Positions 1 to 7,846 are shown, counted from the stretch's first letter. The stretch is DNA of 16,636 nucleotides from Magnetococcales bacterium (GCA_015229045.1 JADGCJ010000067.1:1-16636); one strand, 5' to 3'. Notes: generated by a model from the letters alone, not told the origin. Program-made: numbers and translations.

Positions 1-79
1 GCACCCCTCCCTAGCAAAGGCTACTTGACATCCAAGACAGTTGCTGGACCCCGATGCCAAAAAGCGATCATGGCCTCGG
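1..79 (-). promoter_or_regulatory. Intergenic end of the pyr cluster with a ribosome-binding-like motif at the window edge
   Basis: No gene is visible between the pyrK stop and the left edge. Read on the minus strand, the ATG at about 72-70 opens only 16 codons before TAG, and a later ATG also stops at once. The last bases contain GGGAGG (about 9-4), a strong Shine-Dalgarno-like sequence with no start codon yet in view, so another gene probably begins just outside the window. A dihydroorotate dehydrogenase catalytic subunit (pyrD) would be a logical partner for pyrK, but this cannot be seen here. Confidence 0.3.
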
Positions 80-1012
80 TTAGTAAAATCCCCGCTCCCA
101 CGCCACCTTTGCCGCATCGAAGACCGGGCCATCGACACAGACCCGCTGATAATGCCAATCTGATCCGTCTGCACCTGGCGATGGCTTGTCCGCCTCGCCC
201 TCACCATACGCGCCCAGCATGGGGACGGCACAGCCGGCACACCCCCCGAATCCGCACGCCATGCGGGCCTCCATGGAGACCTCACCGGCAAGGCCAAAAT
301 GGTCGATCAAACGCGCCGTCGCGGCGAGCATCGCCGGGGGACCGCAGGCAAAGAGCCGCCAATCGGCGCGCATGGCCGGGTCCATGCTGGCCAGAAACTC
401 TCTGGCCAAGTCCGTGACATACCCCCGAAAAAAACCCGGCGCCCCGTGCAAAGCCGCGAGACGATTGACGATCCCCAGCCGCTCCAGGTGGGTCAAGGCC
501 AAAAGCGTTACGTCGGCAATGCCCGGCATGAACACATTGGCCTGGGTGGTGGCAAAGGGAGGGGTGCTTTCCGTTCCAAGCAACAGCACGACCCGGACAC
601 CTGCCGCCTGGGCGCGCCGCGCCAGAAAATCCAGGGGGGCCAGCCCCACCCCACCCGCCAGCAGGAGCATGGATTGGCCAGGCGTGACGGGCGAAAAAGG
701 GCGACCCACCGGACCCGCCAGGGTAACCGTCATCCCCTCCTGCCAGGCGGCCATGTGCGCCGTTCCTGTTCCGACCACCCGATACAGCAGATCGACCATA
801 CCCGTCGCCGGATCGGCATCCAGGATGGAAAAGGGGCGCGGCAACGTCAGCTCAGGCCCACACACCATGTGAACAAACTGGCCTGGAAGTGCCGCAGCTG
901 CAATCCAGGGCGCTTGCAGGCGGAGCAGATGGTGCCGATCAGGCAGGGCCAGGTTGCGGACAAGAGTGGCCTGACGATGGTAAATGCGCGGACGTTGCTC
1001 CGTGCCGCCCAT
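80..1012 (-). CDS. pyrK: Dihydroorotate dehydrogenase electron-transfer subunit-like protein (PyrK family)
   Basis: A 310-aa protein of the ferredoxin-reductase-like family that passes electrons from FAD through a [2Fe-2S] cluster to or from NAD. In class 1B dihydroorotate dehydrogenase it is the partner of PyrD in cytoplasmic pyrimidine synthesis. Visible features are the FAD-binding RPFSI at about 59-63, the nucleotide-binding LLLAGGVGLAP at about 116-126, FACGPPAML at about 221-229, and the cluster ligands C253, C258, C261 and C292. C-x4-C-x2-C is typical, but the gap to the last cysteine is about 30 residues, roughly twice what I recall for PyrK, and carries a Gly/Glu/Asp-rich insert. At 310 aa it is also longer than the usual 250-260. 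It starts with ATG 5 bp after the pyrC stop, so it is almost surely cotranscribed. No pyrD is in the window, so a role as another NAD-linked reductase subunit cannot be excluded. Confidence 0.85.
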   Translation of the reverse strand: MGGTEQRPRIYHRQATLVRNLALPDRHHLLRLQAPWIAAAALPGQFVHMVCGPELTLPRPFSILDADPATGMVDLLYRVVGTGTAHMAAWQEGMTVTLAGPVGRPFSPVTPGQSMLLLAGGVGLAPLDFLARRAQAAGVRVVLLLGTESTPPFATTQANVFMPGIADVTLLALTHLERLGIVNRLAALHGAPGFFRGYVTDLAREFLASMDPAMRADWRLFACGPPAMLAATARLIDHFGLAGEVSMEARMACGFGGCAGCAVPMLGAYGEGEADKPSPGADGSDWHYQRVCVDGPVFDAAKVAWERGFY

Positions 1013-1017
1013 GCGCT

Positions 1018-2313
1018 CTACTCACCATCCCGATGCACGATGCGCCCGGCGAGGATGGTGTATTTGACCCGGCCATGCACCTGACGCCCGTGAAAACAGG
1101 TATTGCGGGCCATGCCGTGGAGTCGGGCGGCATCGACGGTCCAGGCTTCGCTCGCATCGAACAACACCAGATCGGCAGGTGCCCCATCAGCCAGTGTCCC
1201 CCGGTCGATGCCCAGCAGACGGGAGGGATTGCAGGTCAGGGCGGCCAGGGCTTCGCTCAGGGTCAGAACTCCCTCGGCAACCAGTTCCAGGGTGACGGGG
1301 AGCAGGGTTTCCAGTCCCACCACCCCATTGGCCGCCTGACAAAACGGCACCCGTTTGCTGTCCAGATCGTGCGGGGCGTGATCCGAAGCGATGACGGTGA
1401 TGATCCCCTGGGCCAACCCCTCCTTGAGGGCCTGGCGGTCGGCCTCACCACGCAGCGGGGGGGACATTTTGGCATCGGTATCGTAGTCGCCGACGGTGAC
1501 ATCGGTCAGGGCAAAATGGTGCGGAGTGGCCTCGCAGGAGACGGGCAGACCCCGTGCCCGGGCAGCGGCAACGGCCTGCACCGCCCCCAGGGTGGAGATG
1601 TGCGCCACGTGGTAGCGTCCCCCGGTCAGACCCACCAGGCGAATGTCGCGATCGACAATGATCTCCTCGGACTCGGTGGGGATGCCGGGCAGCCCCAGGC
1701 GACTGGCCACCACCCCTTCGTTCATGCACCCCTGCGCCGACAAACCCAGATCCTCGGCGTGCTGGATGAGCAGGGCATTGAAGGCCCGCGAATAGTCCAG
1801 GGCCTTGCGCATGACACCGCTGTCCATGACCGGGCGACCATCGTCGGAAAAGGCGACGCAGCCGGCCTTTTGCAGGAGTCCCATTTCGGTCAGGGTTTTG
1901 CCCTGCAATCCCCGGGTCAGGGCACCGATGGGAAAGACATTGGCATAGCCGGCGGCCCGGGCCTTGTCCAGGATGTAGCCAACAACGCTCGGATCATCCA
2001 TGACCGGCTGGGTATTGGCCATCGCCGCCACCGAGGTGACTCCTCCAGCCGCAGCGGTCCGCGTACCACTGGAGATGGTCTCCTTGAATTCGTAACCCGG
2101 CTCCCGCAGATGGACGTGCATATCCACGAGACCGGGGGCCACCACCAGGCCATCGGCATCCAGGACGCGACATCCGGACGGAACGTCCAGATGATCACCG
2201 ACAGCCTGGATTCTGCCCCGGGCCAAAAGGATATCGGCGGTGGCGTCAAACTGGCGGACCGGATCGATCACCCGCCCCCCTTTGATCAAAAGAACCTCCT
2301 GCTCCGGGTTCAC
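1018..2313 (-). CDS. pyrC: Dihydroorotase, class I
   Basis: Zinc amidohydrolase of 431 aa that interconverts N-carbamoyl-aspartate and dihydroorotate, the third step of UMP synthesis. The active-site set is complete: DMHVHLREPG at about 64-73 with metal ligands H66 and H68, FSDDG at 155-159, QHAED with H185, VAHIS with H238, CEATPHHF at 260-267, and the catalytic SDHAPH at 310-315 with D311. It is therefore an active-type enzyme, not the inactive PyrC' paralogue that sits next to pyrB in pseudomonads. The start is GTG at 2313. It overlaps the pyrB stop in the arrangement GTGA and has a strong AAGGAGAT ribosome site about 8 nt upstream, so translation is probably coupled. Length is normal for the family. 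Confidence 0.96.
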   Translation of the reverse strand: MNPEQEVLLIKGGRVIDPVRQFDATADILLARGRIQAVGDHLDVPSGCRVLDADGLVVAPGLVDMHVHLREPGYEFKETISSGTRTAAAGGVTSVAAMANTQPVMDDPSVVGYILDKARAAGYANVFPIGALTRGLQGKTLTEMGLLQKAGCVAFSDDGRPVMDSGVMRKALDYSRAFNALLIQHAEDLGLSAQGCMNEGVVASRLGLPGIPTESEEIIVDRDIRLVGLTGGRYHVAHISTLGAVQAVAAARARGLPVSCEATPHHFALTDVTVGDYDTDAKMSPPLRGEADRQALKEGLAQGIITVIASDHAPHDLDSKRVPFCQAANGVVGLETLLPVTLELVAEGVLTLSEALAALTCNPSRLLGIDRGTLADGAPADLVLFDASEAWTVDAARLHGMARNTCFHGRQVHGRVKYTILAGRIVHRDGE

Positions 2314-3323
2314 GGCAGATCTCCTTTTGAGTCCATTTCAGAGGCCACCTGCTCTTTTTCGACGGTCACCCGACCGCTGCAAAGGCGATAGAGTACGGCC
2401 ATGCGGATGGCCAGGCCATTGGCCACCTGGTCAAGGATGACCGTGCGCTCCGGGTCATCGGTCAGTTCCGATGAAATCTCCACGCCCCGATTGACCGGGC
2501 CGGGGTGCATCACCAGGGCACCCGGTGCCGCGCAGGCCAGACGTCGGCGACTCAGGCCCCAGAATTTGAAATACTCGCGAACGCTGGGAATGAAGGAGGT
2601 GTGCATGCGTTCCAGTTGCAGGCGCAGCACCATGACCACCTGGGCATCGGCGAGTCCCTGGTCGAGATCGTGGAAGACCGGGGCACCCAGGGCCTCCTCG
2701 GCAAAGCGGGGCATCAGGGTGGGAGGACCGACCAGCCGCACCTGCGCCCCCATGGTGCGCAGACCGATGGCATTGGAGCGGGCCACCCGGGAGTGCAGGA
2801 CATCCCCGCAAATGGCCACGACCAGACCTTCGAGATTTTTCCGGTTCAGGCGGTGCAGATTGTCTTCGATGGTCAGCATGTCCAGCAGGGATTGGGTCGG
2901 ATGCTCGTGGCCGCCATCCCCGGCATTGACGACGGCGGTATCCATGTGGCGCGCCAGAAAGGCATGCACCCCCGGTTCGGCGTGGCGGACCACCACCACG
3001 TCGGGATTCATGGCCTGGAGGGTGATCATGGTATCGATCAATGTCTCCCCCTTGGCCACCGAACTGGAGGCCACGGAGATATTGATCACATCCGCCGACA
3101 TGCGTTTGCCGGCCAGCTCGAAAGAGGTCCGGGTGCGCGTGGAATTTTCAAAAAAAAGATTGATGATGGTCTTGCCACGCAGGGTGGGAACCTTCTTGAT
3201 GTCGCGGTAATTGATCTCCCGGATAGAGGCGGCCGTCTCCAGGATCTGGGTGATATCCGTCCGGCTCAGTTCGGCCATACCCAGGAGATGTTTACGTTTC
3301 AGTGCCGATCTTTTTGCAGTCAT
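2310..3323 (-). CDS. pyrB: Aspartate carbamoyltransferase catalytic chain
   Basis: Transfers the carbamoyl group from carbamoyl phosphate to aspartate, the committed step of pyrimidine synthesis. The carbamoyl-phosphate motif STRTRTSFE lies at about 61-69, HPTQ at 141-144, GDVLHSRVARS at about 173-183 and HPGPVNRG at 273-280. I chose the ATG at 3323 (337 aa) over an upstream in-frame start at 3431. It has an AAGGA site about 7 nt before it, the longer start would run into pyrR, and the residues after MTAKRSALKRKHLLGMAELS match the family's N-terminal helix. At 337 aa it is slightly longer than E. coli PyrB and close to the Pseudomonas type, which works as a complex with a dihydroorotase-like protein. 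It lies 35 bp after pyrR and overlaps pyrC by 4 nt. No regulatory PyrI chain is visible. Confidence 0.96.
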   Translation of the reverse strand: MTAKRSALKRKHLLGMAELSRTDITQILETAASIREINYRDIKKVPTLRGKTIINLFFENSTRTRTSFELAGKRMSADVINISVASSSVAKGETLIDTMITLQAMNPDVVVVRHAEPGVHAFLARHMDTAVVNAGDGGHEHPTQSLLDMLTIEDNLHRLNRKNLEGLVVAICGDVLHSRVARSNAIGLRTMGAQVRLVGPPTLMPRFAEEALGAPVFHDLDQGLADAQVVMVLRLQLERMHTSFIPSVREYFKFWGLSRRRLACAAPGALVMHPGPVNRGVEISSELTDDPERTVILDQVANGLAIRMAVLYRLCSGRVTVEKEQVASEMDSKGDLP

Positions 3324-3358
3324 GTCATCCTTGCGCCGTAGGGAAGGAGGGGGCCGGG

Positions 3359-3901
3359 TCACGTTCGCAGTCGTCGCACGACAACGAACCGTCCGGCATC
3401 TTTTTCCATCAGCTTGATGCTTTCGCGGCAATCTGTTTCCAGGGTTCTGGCAACATGGTCGGGTTGGATCGGAAGTTGCCGGTGACCGCGATCCACCAGG
3501 ACGGCCAGACTGACGGTTTCAGGACGACCAAAGTCAAACAGGGCATTCAGGGCCGCCCGGATGGTACGGCCGGTAAAGAGGATGTCATCGACCAGGATGA
3601 TATGCTTGTCATCGATATCCATGGCCAGGTCGGTAGTCCCGACCAGCGGATTGGGACCGACGGTATCCAGGTCGTCTCGATAGAAGGTGATATCCAGATA
3701 GCCAATGGGAAAGCTGACCCCTTGCAACTGGGCAAGGCGATCCCGCAGCAGGCGTGCCACCATCGCCCCGCCGCGCCGGATCCCCACCACGACCCGTTTC
3801 TGAGGTTGGGTCATGTCGGCATGGATGCGATGTGCCAATTGATCGACGGCCCGATGGACCTCGTCGGCCGTCATGACAATCTCTTCGCGCAGTTGGGACA
3901 T
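3359..3901 (-). CDS. pyrR: PyrR: pyrimidine operon regulator / uracil phosphoribosyltransferase
   Basis: A 180-aa type I phosphoribosyltransferase. Family members bind pyr leader RNA in response to UMP (Bacillus type) and often convert uracil plus PRPP to UMP. The PRPP-binding loop HIILVDDILFTGRTIRAAL is at about 99-117. Other family signatures are VVVGIRRGG near 37, YLDITFYRDDL near 68 and AVLVDRGHRQLPI near 132-144. Length matches the 180-aa norm. The ATG at 3901 has only a distant AGGAA upstream; an alternative ATG at 3874 would trim nine residues. It is the first gene of the cluster, 35 bp before pyrB. No clear copy of the classical PyrR-binding consensus was found in the leader, so whether this protein regulates by attenuation here is open. 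Confidence 0.95.
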   Translation of the reverse strand: MSQLREEIVMTADEVHRAVDQLAHRIHADMTQPQKRVVVGIRRGGAMVARLLRDRLAQLQGVSFPIGYLDITFYRDDLDTVGPNPLVGTTDLAMDIDDKHIILVDDILFTGRTIRAALNALFDFGRPETVSLAVLVDRGHRQLPIQPDHVARTLETDCRESIKLMEKDAGRFVVVRRLRT

Positions 3902-4059
3902 GTCGGGTATCTGTTCCTGGTTCAGGGGTTCAGAGAGTTGGTCGTTTGGTGCCGGTCGCGACCCCCGTTGCGAGCGCAGGTCGAGGTGGTCCGGACATGG
4001 CGCGAAACGGGGGGTCCGAACGATACGACCCCGTGTCTACGGCCTCCGGGCATTGTGGA
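3902..4059 (-). promoter_or_regulatory. pyr operon leader with two competing stems
   Basis: The 158-bp leader between the Rpn gene and pyrR must carry the pyr control region unless transcription starts further upstream. In transcript order, GGGGTC (4032-4027) can pair with GACCCC (4016-4011). The same C-run (4013-4009) can instead form CCCCCGTT (4013-4006), which pairs with AACGGGGG (3969-3962). The two stems exclude each other. A 10-bp palindrome GGTCGCGACC (3963-3954) overlaps the downstream arm. No U-tract follows, so this is not a simple intrinsic attenuator. A very weak promoter-like pair (TTGCGC at 4080-4075, CACAAT at 4057-4052, 17-bp spacer) lies at the end of the preceding gene. Confidence 0.35.
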
Positions 4060-5076
4060 TCAGAGTCGATCCGGGCGCAAGGTCGGGGGGATGACGGGGA
4101 GCGCAAACACCTCTTCCAGAGAGTCGGCCTCCAGGATCCGGTCACCCCACATTTCCAGCGAGGCTGCATCGGCGGCATGGATGGTCTGCATCACCGCATC
4201 CGGCAGGGAACCGAAGCGGCGTTGCAACTGGCGCAGGAGCAACTCCGCCTGACCTCTCTGGATACCCTCTTCCAGACCCTCCTCGCGACCTTTCTGACGA
4301 CCCTCCTCGCGGCCCTCCTCGCGGCCCTCCTCGCGACCTTTCTGACGACCCTCTTCCCGCCCCTTTTCCGCAGCATAGTTGATCCATCCGCGCTGGAGGT
4401 AGATGAAATCCTCTCTCCGCTCTTGATCGTTCAGCTCTTCCGGAGTCAGACCAGCCTTGTTGGCGATGGCGAAAGCCCTCTGGATGGCCGGTTCGTCGGC
4501 CAATCTTCTGGGCACGGCCTGCACATCACCGGCATGTTTCAGGAAGTAGAACCATTTTTCCACAATGCCCTCGAGGTGTTCCTCATCCTTGGTGAATTTG
4601 GGCAACTCGGCAAAGAGCAGCTCCAGGTCATCGAGCGCAATATCCGCACGGGTCGACGTGCGCAACATGAAACGATTGACGGTATCCGGCAGTGTCGGAA
4701 ACATGATGAAATCGGTGATGGTAATGGCCACCACATTGGTCAACTGCCTGTAATCTTCCCCTTTTTTAATCTGTCCAGCATAGGTCTTGCAGGCATTGTA
4801 AAGGACCCTTTTCTCGAAACCGGCGACGTTGAGAATCTGCATCTCGATGATATAGTCCCGGTCGCTTTGATCCCGGACCCGGACATCCAGATAGGTATCT
4901 TTCATCCCCTTGATTTTGGGTGCCAGATAGGGGTCAAGGATGGTCACTTCGGTGATCAGGTTGGGGGGAGAAAGATCCAGAATGGCATTGAGAAAACTGA
5001 GCAAGATATCGCGACTCTCTTCGGAGCCGAAAATTTTCTTGAAGGCAAAATCAGTCTTTGGATTCAAAAATCGCAT
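4060..5076 (-). CDS. Rpn/PDDEXK-family nuclease ('recombination-promoting nuclease / putative transposase')
   Basis: A 338-aa member of the PD-(D/E)XK 'transposase' family (Rpn-like), known for DNA cleavage and recA-independent recombination in E. coli RpnA. The N-terminus MRFLNPKTDFAFKKIFG is the family signature. The likely catalytic residues are D64 in YLDVRV and E78-x-Q80 in IIEMQ. Residues about 240-276 form a charged run of GREEG/GRQKG repeats, encoded by 12-bp DNA repeats near 4270-4365. The C-terminus resembles the usual Rpn tail (LLLRQLQRRFGSLPD). The start was set at ATG 5076 because the signature begins there; in-frame starts at 5115 (ATG) and 5139 (TTG) have no better ribosome site. 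Upstream lies a dispersed repeat block. These genes are multicopy in many genomes and move independently of neighbours, so a link to pyr is not implied. Confidence 0.85.
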   Translation of the reverse strand: MRFLNPKTDFAFKKIFGSEESRDILLSFLNAILDLSPPNLITEVTILDPYLAPKIKGMKDTYLDVRVRDQSDRDYIIEMQILNVAGFEKRVLYNACKTYAGQIKKGEDYRQLTNVVAITITDFIMFPTLPDTVNRFMLRTSTRADIALDDLELLFAELPKFTKDEEHLEGIVEKWFYFLKHAGDVQAVPRRLADEPAIQRAFAIANKAGLTPEELNDQERREDFIYLQRGWINYAAEKGREEGRQKGREEGREEGREEGRQKGREEGLEEGIQRGQAELLLRQLQRRFGSLPDAVMQTIHAADAASLEMWGDRILEADSLEEVFALPVIPPTLRPDRL

Positions 5077-5146
5077 GAAATGGTGTTCCCTCAAAACAAG
5101 GCCTCTCACATCCATCCTGGAAAACGGAAAACCGGGCAACAGCTCA

Positions 5147-5232
5147 TTTTAAACCGAATCCATTCCGAGATGCGTAATTTTTTTAACTATTGAAAGACTG
5201 GGATGGTCCAGGAAGAGCTGTGCCCTTCCTGG
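5147..5232 (-). repeat. Dispersed repeat block B, copy 1
   Basis: About 85 bp nearly identical to 16549-16636, differing by a few substitutions and the length of a T-run. It ends in an inverted repeat: CCAGGAAGAGC (5208-5218), loop TGT, GCCCTTCCTGG (5222-5232), one mismatch. Both copies lie in the same orientation, upstream of a minus-strand start codon (about 70 bp before the Rpn gene here, about 80 bp before the decarboxylase gene at the other site). It may be a non-coding mobile palindromic element or a shared promoter or leader module. Confidence 0.75.
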
Positions 5233-5340
5233 TGGGGGCTGGGGCAAAGCCCCGGCACTCCTTGCTGGGGCTCCGCCCCAGACCCCGCCAAGGGGGCAGG
5301 CGGAGCCTCCCCCTTGGATCCCCCAACCCCTTTAAATAAC
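5233..5340. repeat. GC-rich hairpin cluster with repeat block A, copy 1
   Basis: Non-coding stretch with consecutive short palindromes: GGGGC-AAA-GCCCC (5241-5253) and CTGGGGC-TCC-GCCCCAG (5265-5281). These are followed by block A (5295-5336), containing GGCAGGCGGAGCCTCCCCCT, which recurs at 16512-16555 beside block B. The order here is B, hairpins, A, whereas at the right edge it is A then B, as expected from a longer tandem or circularly permuted unit. A 75-codon frame crosses this region, but it only reads through the repeat and I do not call it a gene. Confidence 0.65.
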
Positions 5341-5367
5341 AAAAACATTTTGGGGCTTTGCCCCAAA
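5337..5367 (-). terminator. Intrinsic terminator of the ATP-grasp/MFS/DUF2782 unit
   Basis: Begins 11 nt after the ATP-grasp stop codon on the minus strand. The stem TTTGGGGC (5367-5360) / GCCCCAAA (5356-5349) encloses a three-base loop AAA and is followed by ATGTTTTTGTT. The T-tract is imperfect but the position is right for the end of the three-gene unit. Confidence 0.6.
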
Positions 5368-5378
5368 CTTCATTGATT

Positions 5379-6629
5379 TCACCCGACAATCCTGACCGGA
5401 CCATACCCATGACCCGGCAACTGAAAGTTGGTCACCTGCCCCCGATACAGACGCGCCGCCACACCAAGAATCCGATCACGATAAACAAAAAGGCGAAAAT
5501 CGGTCTTCATAGGCTTCTCTCCATCCGCAACCGGCGTCAAAGAGGGAGGAACCAGCCGTTGCACCAGAGTGGTGCGCGGATCCTGTTCGAGAAAACGCTT
5601 GCGTGACATCTTCTCCCCGGTCAGAACCCCCCGACTGCCAGAAGCCGTCACCGGCTTCAACACCCACCCCTTGCGCTCCCGCCAGATCGACTCCGGATCC
5701 ATCATGGCCAAAAGACGGGTCATGGGAACCACCTCGGCCAATCGACCTGCCGTGGCAGCCGACACGCCAGTGGTCGCCAGCAGCTCCGGATCGGACATTA
5801 AGATCATCCGCCGTTTGTCAGCCAACAAGCCATAGGTGCGCGGATTGGGCGTCAGGCAGACACGACCAGCCTGGTAGGCAGCAGCCAAACCCGCCAACGC
5901 CGGACTCTCCAGATAAAAATCGCAGTGCCGGTTGTAGATCATCTCCACGGGTTTGCCCGCCAGAAACACTCCCCGCTCCGCCATCTCCAGTTCTGCCGGA
6001 TCGACGATGGCGGTCTCGACACCCCACTGGCGAAACAGACCGGCCAGCACCTCCATTTCGCGATAGAGATACTGCTGCGGAGGATTTTCATCCAGGATGA
6101 CCATGCGCTTTGGCCTGACCGGAGCCGTGCCGCGCCACAAACCCATCTCCGTGGCAAAACTCGCCAACAGCTGCATCAGCGGACGCGACCCCAGGAGCAT
6201 CGCCAGGGTTGGTTGCCCGGGAATGGCCAAAAAATCAGGATAATGAGCGCCATAGGCCAGGACAACACCCCCGGCATTGGTGTTGATTTCGATCAGGCGC
6301 GGACCTTCCGGGGCAAGATGAAAATCATACCCCATCATGACCGAGGCGTGGCCAGGCACAAAACGGGCCACGTCCGGCAGTTCCGGCGTTATTTTTTCAA
6401 TGTATCCAGGGTGTTGACTCATGGCAAAAACGGCCTGGACAAACCGGATCATCGAGCGCAGATGATGGCGGGGCAACGACACCGGCACCGACGCCGGAAC
6501 ATACGGTGGCACAGACTCCCTGACGACACCATCCGGGGTTACAGGTAGAGCTGTCGGCAGCTCCAACGCAGCAGAAACCATGGTCGTTGACCGACGATCG
6601 ACTTGAGAATCAACCTGGATATCAGACAT
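5379..6629 (-). CDS. ATP-grasp-like ligase of unknown substrate
   Basis: A 416-aa protein with the layout of a permuted or divergent ATP-grasp enzyme, a family that joins a carboxylate to an amine or thiol using ATP. Suggestive features are YDFHLAPEGPRLIEINTNAGG at 101-121, a typical pre-ATP-grasp segment of the glutathionylspermidine-synthase-like group. Others are GWVLKPVTASGSRGVL at 321-336 with a likely ATP-binding K325, and the C-terminal KTDFRLFVYRDRI at 375-387 followed by AARLYRGQVTN, where D377, R379 and N401 could hold magnesium and phosphate. The ATG at 6629 overlaps the MFS stop by 8 nt with a weak AGAAG upstream, implying coupled translation; an earlier in-frame start at 6680 would lie within the MFS gene. 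Substrate cannot be read from sequence. Coupling to a transporter suggests a product or substrate that crosses the membrane. Confidence 0.7.
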   Translation of the reverse strand: MSDIQVDSQVDRRSTTMVSAALELPTALPVTPDGVVRESVPPYVPASVPVSLPRHHLRSMIRFVQAVFAMSQHPGYIEKITPELPDVARFVPGHASVMMGYDFHLAPEGPRLIEINTNAGGVVLAYGAHYPDFLAIPGQPTLAMLLGSRPLMQLLASFATEMGLWRGTAPVRPKRMVILDENPPQQYLYREMEVLAGLFRQWGVETAIVDPAELEMAERGVFLAGKPVEMIYNRHCDFYLESPALAGLAAAYQAGRVCLTPNPRTYGLLADKRRMILMSDPELLATTGVSAATAGRLAEVVPMTRLLAMMDPESIWRERKGWVLKPVTASGSRGVLTGEKMSRKRFLEQDPRTTLVQRLVPPSLTPVADGEKPMKTDFRLFVYRDRILGVAARLYRGQVTNFQLPGHGYGPVRIVG

Positions 6630-7842
6630 GCACACTCTTCTCATCGATTGTGTGGGACACAGGGTGACCAGCCCGGGCAAACGCCCGATTGGAAAGATGA
6701 CTCGCTCCGGCGGCAGCCAAAGCCGTCACCGCCATGATGGCAAACAAAGGCTCCGCTCCCAGGACATGGTACAGATATCCTGACAGACTGAGACCCACAC
6801 CACCGCCCAGGCCATAGGCAAAAGCGACATACCAGGCTTGCGCCGTGGCCCGGGCACCCGGTGGAGAGGCCTCGTGGCTACGCCGAATGGCCGCCACATG
6901 ATAGGTGCCAAAGGTGAAACCATGAAAGCTCTGGGCCAGAATCAACAAAGGCCACCAAAGAGTCGTGGCAAACAGTGTCCAGCGCAAGGCAGCGATCAGG
7001 ATCGATCCGGTCAAAATTCGGGAAGGCCCCAGGCGTTCCATCCAGTATCTGGAGTAGTGCAACATCACCACCTCCGCCACCACTCCCAACGCCCACAACA
7101 CACCCAGCACCTGGTGAGAAAATCCATGCTGCTCCAGATGAATCGACATGAAACCATAGTAGGCGGCATGGGAAAACTGCATGAGAAGGGCCGCCAGGTA
7201 AAACCAGGGCAGACCCGGCGTGGTGAACAAAAGCCGTGTCTGCCGCCAGGATTTTTCCGTCTGCACCTGGGGTTCCGGGCGTGGCAGACGCAGGGTCAAC
7301 AGGGCATCGGCCAGCAGCAGCCCCCCGATGACCCACAGCAGGGAACCCTGGCCCCAGTGATCAAGCACCACTCCCATCAGCACGGAAAAGAGGATAAACC
7401 CCAATGAACCCCACAAGCGAATACGCCCATAATCACCGCCGCTGCGCATGACGGTCTCCATCGTCGTCGCCTCCACCAGGGCCAGGGGGCCGGCGAGAAA
7501 AAAGCTGTACAGGGTGGTGACCGCCAGCAAGAAAAGGAGATCATGCCCAAAAAAATAGAGGAAAAACACTGCCACCGTGGCAAAGGATGTCCCGACAATC
7601 ACCCCCTGCCGCGCCCCGCCATCAGCCAGTGTGCCCCACACCGGCGGGCCAAGAATTTTCAAGGCCAACGGAAGGGAGAGCAAAAGACCAATGGCCCCCG
7701 GTTCCAGGTGCAACTCTTTCAGATACAACGGCCAATAGGGAATCCACACCCCCAGGACGGCAAAATAAAAAAAGTAGTAGCCGGCCAAAACCCGGTGGGT
7801 GGCGCGATTGCCTCGGTGGCTGGAGGATTCCTGGCTGGTCAC
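6622..7842 (-). CDS. MFS transporter (HcaT / LacY-like subgroup)
   Basis: About 12 hydrophobic segments over 406 aa, an inner-membrane permease of the major facilitator superfamily. The start YYFFYFAVLGVWIPYWPLYL, the motif YGRIRLWGSLGFIL near the middle of the N-half and ALRWTLFA in the C-half are typical of the MFS_1_like group that includes 3-phenylpropionate and nucleoside/lactose proton symporters. The frame stays open far upstream to 8214, but that part is the DUF2782 gene in another frame. I therefore take the GTG at 7842, 4 nt after the DUF2782 stop, with GGAA shortly before it. The 3' end overlaps the ATP-grasp start. Direction and cargo are unknown; the adjacent ligase and secreted protein are the best clues. 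Confidence 0.85.
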   Translation of the reverse strand: MTSQESSSHRGNRATHRVLAGYYFFYFAVLGVWIPYWPLYLKELHLEPGAIGLLLSLPLALKILGPPVWGTLADGGARQGVIVGTSFATVAVFFLYFFGHDLLFLLAVTTLYSFFLAGPLALVEATTMETVMRSGGDYGRIRLWGSLGFILFSVLMGVVLDHWGQGSLLWVIGGLLLADALLTLRLPRPEPQVQTEKSWRQTRLLFTTPGLPWFYLAALLMQFSHAAYYGFMSIHLEQHGFSHQVLGVLWALGVVAEVVMLHYSRYWMERLGPSRILTGSILIAALRWTLFATTLWWPLLILAQSFHGFTFGTYHVAAIRRSHEASPPGARATAQAWYVAFAYGLGGGVGLSLSGYLYHVLGAEPLFAIMAVTALAAAGASHLSNRAFARAGHPVSHTIDEKSVHV

Positions 7843-7846
7843 ACGT

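Noticed and set aside
889..2391. Long open frames on the plus strand opposite pyrC, asnB, the TPR membrane protein and the decarboxylase (for example 889-2391, 9770-11104, 11301-12662, 15046-16554)
   Set aside because: Their products are low-complexity His/Gln/Gly-rich or otherwise lack family motifs, and each is antisense to a gene with complete conserved motifs. They follow from high GC content.
5147..5340. Insertion sequence around the Rpn gene
   Set aside because: The Rpn family is called a transposase by name, but no flanking terminal inverted repeats or target duplications bracket the gene; the repeat lies on one side only.
5183..5410. 75-codon minus-strand frame through the GC-rich repeats
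   Set aside because: It translates only palindromic repeat DNA and crosses the terminator and the end of the ATP-grasp gene; no ribosome site or family match.
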